A stretch of DNA of 49,300 nt, taken from the NCBI RefSeq assembly GCF_001949145.1, contig NW_019091360.1, forward strand, positions 211,396 to 260,695, given 5' to 3'. Numbering within the stretch: the first letter of the stretch is position 1; the number at the start of each line of letters is the position of its first letter. Positions 45,600-49,300 of this stretch are shown piece after piece. The notes beneath the pieces are model-generated. The model was not told where the DNA came from. It saw only the letters and a program-made list of their open reading frames with translations, and did not search any database. The position numbers and the translations under genes were made by a program. Source of the stretch: Acanthaster planci. Taxonomy: Eukaryota > Echinodermata > Asteroidea > Valvatida > Acanthasteridae.

Positions 45600-47152
45600 A
45601 GTTCTGAAATCGAAGCAATCAAGATGCATGATCAGAATATGAGTTGTCATGCTATCATCGACAATCTGAACATTGGGGTAAAACCAATGCGGTAAAACTT
45701 AAGTTCAGAACATTGTCAAGAGGAAGAGTGAGTAGCTTGAAGAGTTCGAGGGGAATGCTCCTCTTGATCGCAAGAGGAAAATTTGCAAGATGGGTCATGA
45801 AGAGATCAATGCCTTGCTGTACGAGTATTTCAAGGATTGCACTGCAAGAATGTTCCCCGTGTCCAGACCTCTCCTTCAGGAAAAGGCACTGGCAATCGCA
45901 GAGGAGTTGGGGTTTCTGACTTCAAGGCATCAAATGGCTGGTTGGAGTCTTTCAAGAAGCGCCACAACATTGTCTACGGGAAGATGAGTGGTGAGAAAGG
46001 CGGCGTAGACAGCAACACTGTTGAGGATTGGATGAAGAAAGTTCCGGGACTTACTTCTGGTTATGACCTCCGGGACATCTACAACATGGATGAGACTGGC
46101 CTCCTCTTCAAAGCTTCCACTGATTCCACACATCACATCAAGGGGGTAGATTGCTCTGGTGGAAAATGATCGAAGGAGCGCAGCACAGTAATGCTGTGCG
46201 CTAACGCCCTCGAAGAGAAGGAACAACTGCTAGTCACTGGGAAGTCCATCAAGCCAAGGTGCTTCGGTAGACTTGAGAGCAGATCCTCCTGTGGATTACC
46301 ACGCCAACAAGAAAGCTTGGATGACAAGCAATGTCTTTGAGCTGTACATGAGAAAGCTTGACAAGAAGATGGGACAAGACAAGAGAAAAATCATCATGTT
46401 GCTGGACAATGGCCATGAGCCATCCACACCTGCAGCTGAAGAACATCAAGCTGATTTTTCTCCCCCCGAACACCACGTCAGTGACACAACCAATGGACCA
46501 GGGCATCATTCAAGCACTGAAACTGAAATTCTGGAAGAAGCAACTGAGAAGTATCCTGCAGAAAATGGAAGGAGACAAAGAAATGACCAGTCCTGAACTG
46601 ATGAAGGAAACAGATGTCTTGCACACCATCTATTGGGTAGACCAATCATGGAAAAATGTTGATGCCTTGACAATCCAGAAATATTTCAAGCGATGTAGAG
46701 TTGGAGAAGATGTACCATCTGAAGATGAGGAGACCACAGCAACCAAAGATGAGGCACTGGAGTCTGCCTGTCATCAGACTTTGGACATTTCCCTTCAGGA
46801 ACTGGTTGACACTGATGCAGAACTGCCAACCTCAGATGATGATCCAGCCTCCTCCATGAGTGATGTGCAGAAGCGCCTTCACGAGAATGCAGAAGACCCT
46901 GACAGCGATGCAGATGAAGACAAAGAACAAGCTCCCTCCACAAGCATCAAGAACTACGAACAGTTTGCCGCCCTTCTGAATGACATGAAGGCATTTGCAG
47001 TCTTGAAAGGGTCTAGTTCTCTTGTCAATGCCTGCATGGACACGGAGAAGGTCGCAGCAGAGAGCCTACAAAATTGCAAAGTTGTAAGCCAGTTTGAAAA
47101 AGAAGCCACCCCCCCAAAAAAAGGAAAAAAAAAACAAAAAAACAAAAACTGA
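45600..47152 (+). pseudogene. Tigger/pogo-like DDE transposase, frameshifted
   Basis: The N-terminal CENP-B-type helix-turn-helix (IEAIKMHDQNMSCHAI, about 45613) and a second DNA-binding domain (EKALAIAEELG then SNGWLESFKKRHN, 45870-45970) are split by a frameshift near 45910. The catalytic core has YNMDETGLL (first Asp, about 46090), SKERSTVMLCANA after a TGA at 46167, KKAWMTS and IIMLLDN (second Asp, about 46406). One inserted base at 46411-46412 shifts the frame into KLIFLPPNTTS and PMDQGII (third Asp), about 29 residues on. The acidic C-terminus stays open to 47152. The left TIR was not found. Confidence 0.85.
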
Positions 47153-47464
47153 ACCTGTTCTACCCGTACTGGGCCGCATCAAACCCAACAGCTTTTTCAC
47201 TATGTGAGAAACGTCCCCGTCGTGCTGGAAATGCACTTCTGCCTAGCTAATTCTCACAAGCTGAACCTCCTAAATCCCTTAAAATATTATATTTTATATG
47301 ATGTGCAAATATTAACACACCCTTACATAAATGGAAACAGAACCACATGTACACAGACATAACATAACAATGGTTGCTGAGGCAGGTTTATCTGAATACA
47401 TTAACACTTGTATTCTAAACCCCGTGTTGAGGCAAGGTTGGGCAAATACATGTATAATCAACCT

Positions 47465-47544
47465 GTACAGAAGGACCACCTGTCCATAAAAGACCGCAAT
47501 TATTGTTTCCCTTGAGCGGTCTTTTTGTGCAGGTTTGACTGTAC
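47465..47544. repeat. Foldback / possible Tigger right TIR
   Basis: GTACAG at 47465 pairs with CTGTAC at the other end. AAAAGACCGC (47488-47497) is exactly mirrored by GCGGTCTTTT (47516-47525). The right edge, read on the minus strand, begins TACAGTCAAACCTG, a mariner/pogo-like TIR start. It could be a solo MITE or the right end of the transposon at 45600-47152. Confidence 0.6.
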
Positions 47545-48130
47545 GTATCTGATTCGGATGAAACTTTGTGTATGGCTGGAAAGGGAAGGGTTCTAGACCA
47601 AAATTGATCTGATGTGATTCTGACCTCATCCGGTGACAGGTCTTGTGACATTAAAGGTGCACTCTTTAAAGCACTATACATGTACATTTTGTGGAAGTAC
47701 ATGTCCAATTGGGTTGAAACTTTGTATACAGCTGGCCAGGGAAGGGTTTTAGACCCAAATTAACCTGATGTGATGATGATGTCATCAATTGACAAGTCAC
47801 TTGACATTAAAGGGGCACCCTTCAAAGCTCCATATTTTATGAGATACATGTCCAATCAAGTTGAAACCTTGCAGATATCCAGAAAGGGAAGTGTAGACAG
47901 AAAATGACCTGATGTTATGATGATCTGTGACAGGTCACATGACATTAAGGGTGACTATCAAAAGCACTGTATCTCTTGAAGTGCATGTCCAATTTGGTTG
48001 TAACTTAACAGAAAGCTAGAAAAGGACTTGTTACAGACAAAAAATAAACTTATGTGATGATGTCCTCAGATGATAATTAAATCCTGTTGACGTTATCATG
48101 GGTGATGTGACATGATTAAAGATGTGGATC
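47545..48130. repeat. Satellite module B tandem units
   Basis: ACATTAAAGGTGCACTC at about 47647, ACATTAAAGGGGCACCC at about 47803 and a shorter form at about 47940 give a period of about 140-156 bp. Each is followed by TACATGTCCAATTGGGTT-type text. No coding sequence. Confidence 0.75.
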
Positions 48131-49300
48131 ATTTTCTTTGGTTTTGTACACAATTTTTGTTCGATCATTGACTTCAGTTTGGTACTTTGATGAAACGTTT
48201 ATATAATATGAATCTTTGACATGAACAAAGACTGTTCATGTGAAAGCCAAAACAGTGCATTTGTCTGCTGACAAACATATCTCTAGTTGTTATTTTAATT
48301 TAGTTACAATGAATGCACAAAAGGTTTACTCGAGTGTATCCCACTGATGCAAAACTCTTGTCCTTTGAAGACACATTAACGTATAACTGCTATTCTAAAA
48401 CAGGCCCTCATTACTTTTTTTGGTGCGCATGATGTCTTGCTATTAAACCTCAAGTAGAATGCCCTCATGGATGGCAGCTTTGCAAAGTTTCAGTTCGGAC
48501 AGGGTACATAAATGTGGTTTTTAATGCAACAGCCTCAGCTCATTCAATAGTGTTATGGGATTATAAAATTTAAAAAGTTTCAGAGATTTCTGTCACACTG
48601 TGCCGATTTTTTAATGTCATTGAAAAGGAAAGGCCTTCCCTCTAAAGTAACTGAGTGTCAGGTCACAGATGAGTAATTGCGTATTTATCTTCCAGCCTTT
48701 CAATTCAACCTTGGAATTGAAATAATTCCTTTTTCCAGGTTATGTATAAATTCAGTATACTATTGTGCACTGAAACATTGTAAGCAGTCAGAACAAATTT
48801 TGTTATCAAAATTAATCATTTAAGGATCTTGTACAGGTATAAGTCCGTTGTAATTTCAAATATGGAATAACAACGAGCCAATTTGGAATTTAAAAAAGCT
48901 AAGATCGTGTGCGAGTCAGCGTATGGCTGTGCTGATAGAACAGACTATCGCATGCGTGTGTAGCTGTTCCCGAATAGTCTTGCACAGGGCATGCACTGTT
49001 GGAATACCAGAGTGGCTCATTACATTTGTATTGTGCCCACAGAAATTGTGAGGTAACATTCAGTGTATCTTCCAAGGAAAGCAAATTGTTCAAGAAGGTA
49101 CAGAAATATATAATAGAAGTTTACAACTTAAAAATGTCCCACAACCAAATTTCTATGTGCATGTGATTTGAATGGGTCCTGACACTGTGAAAAAGTCAAA
49201 TATTGATAATGGATTTGTATTTTCAAGATGTATTTTTGCGTTGGGGAGATGTTAATTATATATAACGGTTTGCCCGTACCGAACGTATATTAATAAGCAC
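48131..49300. other. No gene recognised
   Basis: AT-rich DNA without supported ORFs, inverted repeats or satellite modules. A 64-codon ORF at 48899-49093 (minus) has no domain. Confidence 0.5.

Noticed and set aside
1-49300. tRNA, rRNA and CRISPR arrays
   Set aside because: No cloverleaf with A/B boxes, no conserved rRNA blocks and no regular short repeat-spacer array were seen. The tandem repeats present are satellite-like with similar, not unique, spacers.

Overview
This is a stretch of animal nuclear genome, not a microbial replicon. There are no operons or dense CDSs, introns with canonical splice sites can be seen, and most recognisable coding sequence is decayed transposable elements. 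The mix fits a marine invertebrate, possibly a lancelet or an ambulacrarian: Ngaro and DIRS tyrosine-recombinase retroelements, a CR1/L2-like LINE, a Tigger/pogo transposase, TIR-bearing MITEs and frequent TACATG runs. That assignment is inference.

Layout. 1-1969: a compact block of short minus-strand ORFs with TATA-like promoters, 34-bp gaps and overlaps. It looks viral or Polinton-like and ends abruptly in a satellite. 1970-9300: a composite satellite of palindrome-rich modules, interrupted by two copies of one MITE (about 5799 and 6509) and a 5'-truncated LINE (6846-8455, minus). 10599-10888: a MITE flanked by TTA. 11374-16150: Ngaro element A (gag, RT-RNase H, tyrosine recombinase, SGNH hydrolase), heavily frameshifted. 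16535-16860: a LINE tail. 16861-27500: mostly unique DNA that holds the only host-gene signals. These are a THAP-like N-terminus (19098), possible plus-strand exons (22766-24152) and a well-delimited minus-strand exon (24587-24732) resembling the ciliary protein CFAP65. 27551-30764: Ngaro element B, with its RT core deleted. 32330-32743: a piggyBac-type MITE with TTAA target sites. 33451-38453: DIRS element C (minus), inserted in the satellite, with its right terminal inverted repeat kept and its left end lost. 38454-39960: more satellite. 42441-45072: a 2.6-kb element with TIRs and TTA target duplications but no transposase. 45600-47152: a frameshifted Tigger-like transposase. 47465-48130: a foldback and more satellite.

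The three tyrosine-recombinase elements encode reverse transcription and recombinase-mediated integration. All three recombinases have lost conserved arginine codons, or a stretch beside the nucleophile, by changes that mostly look like CpG decay. No intact autonomous element is visible. The least explained parts are the virus-like gene block at the left end, the palindromic composite satellite and the covarying stem-loops downstream of Ngaro B.
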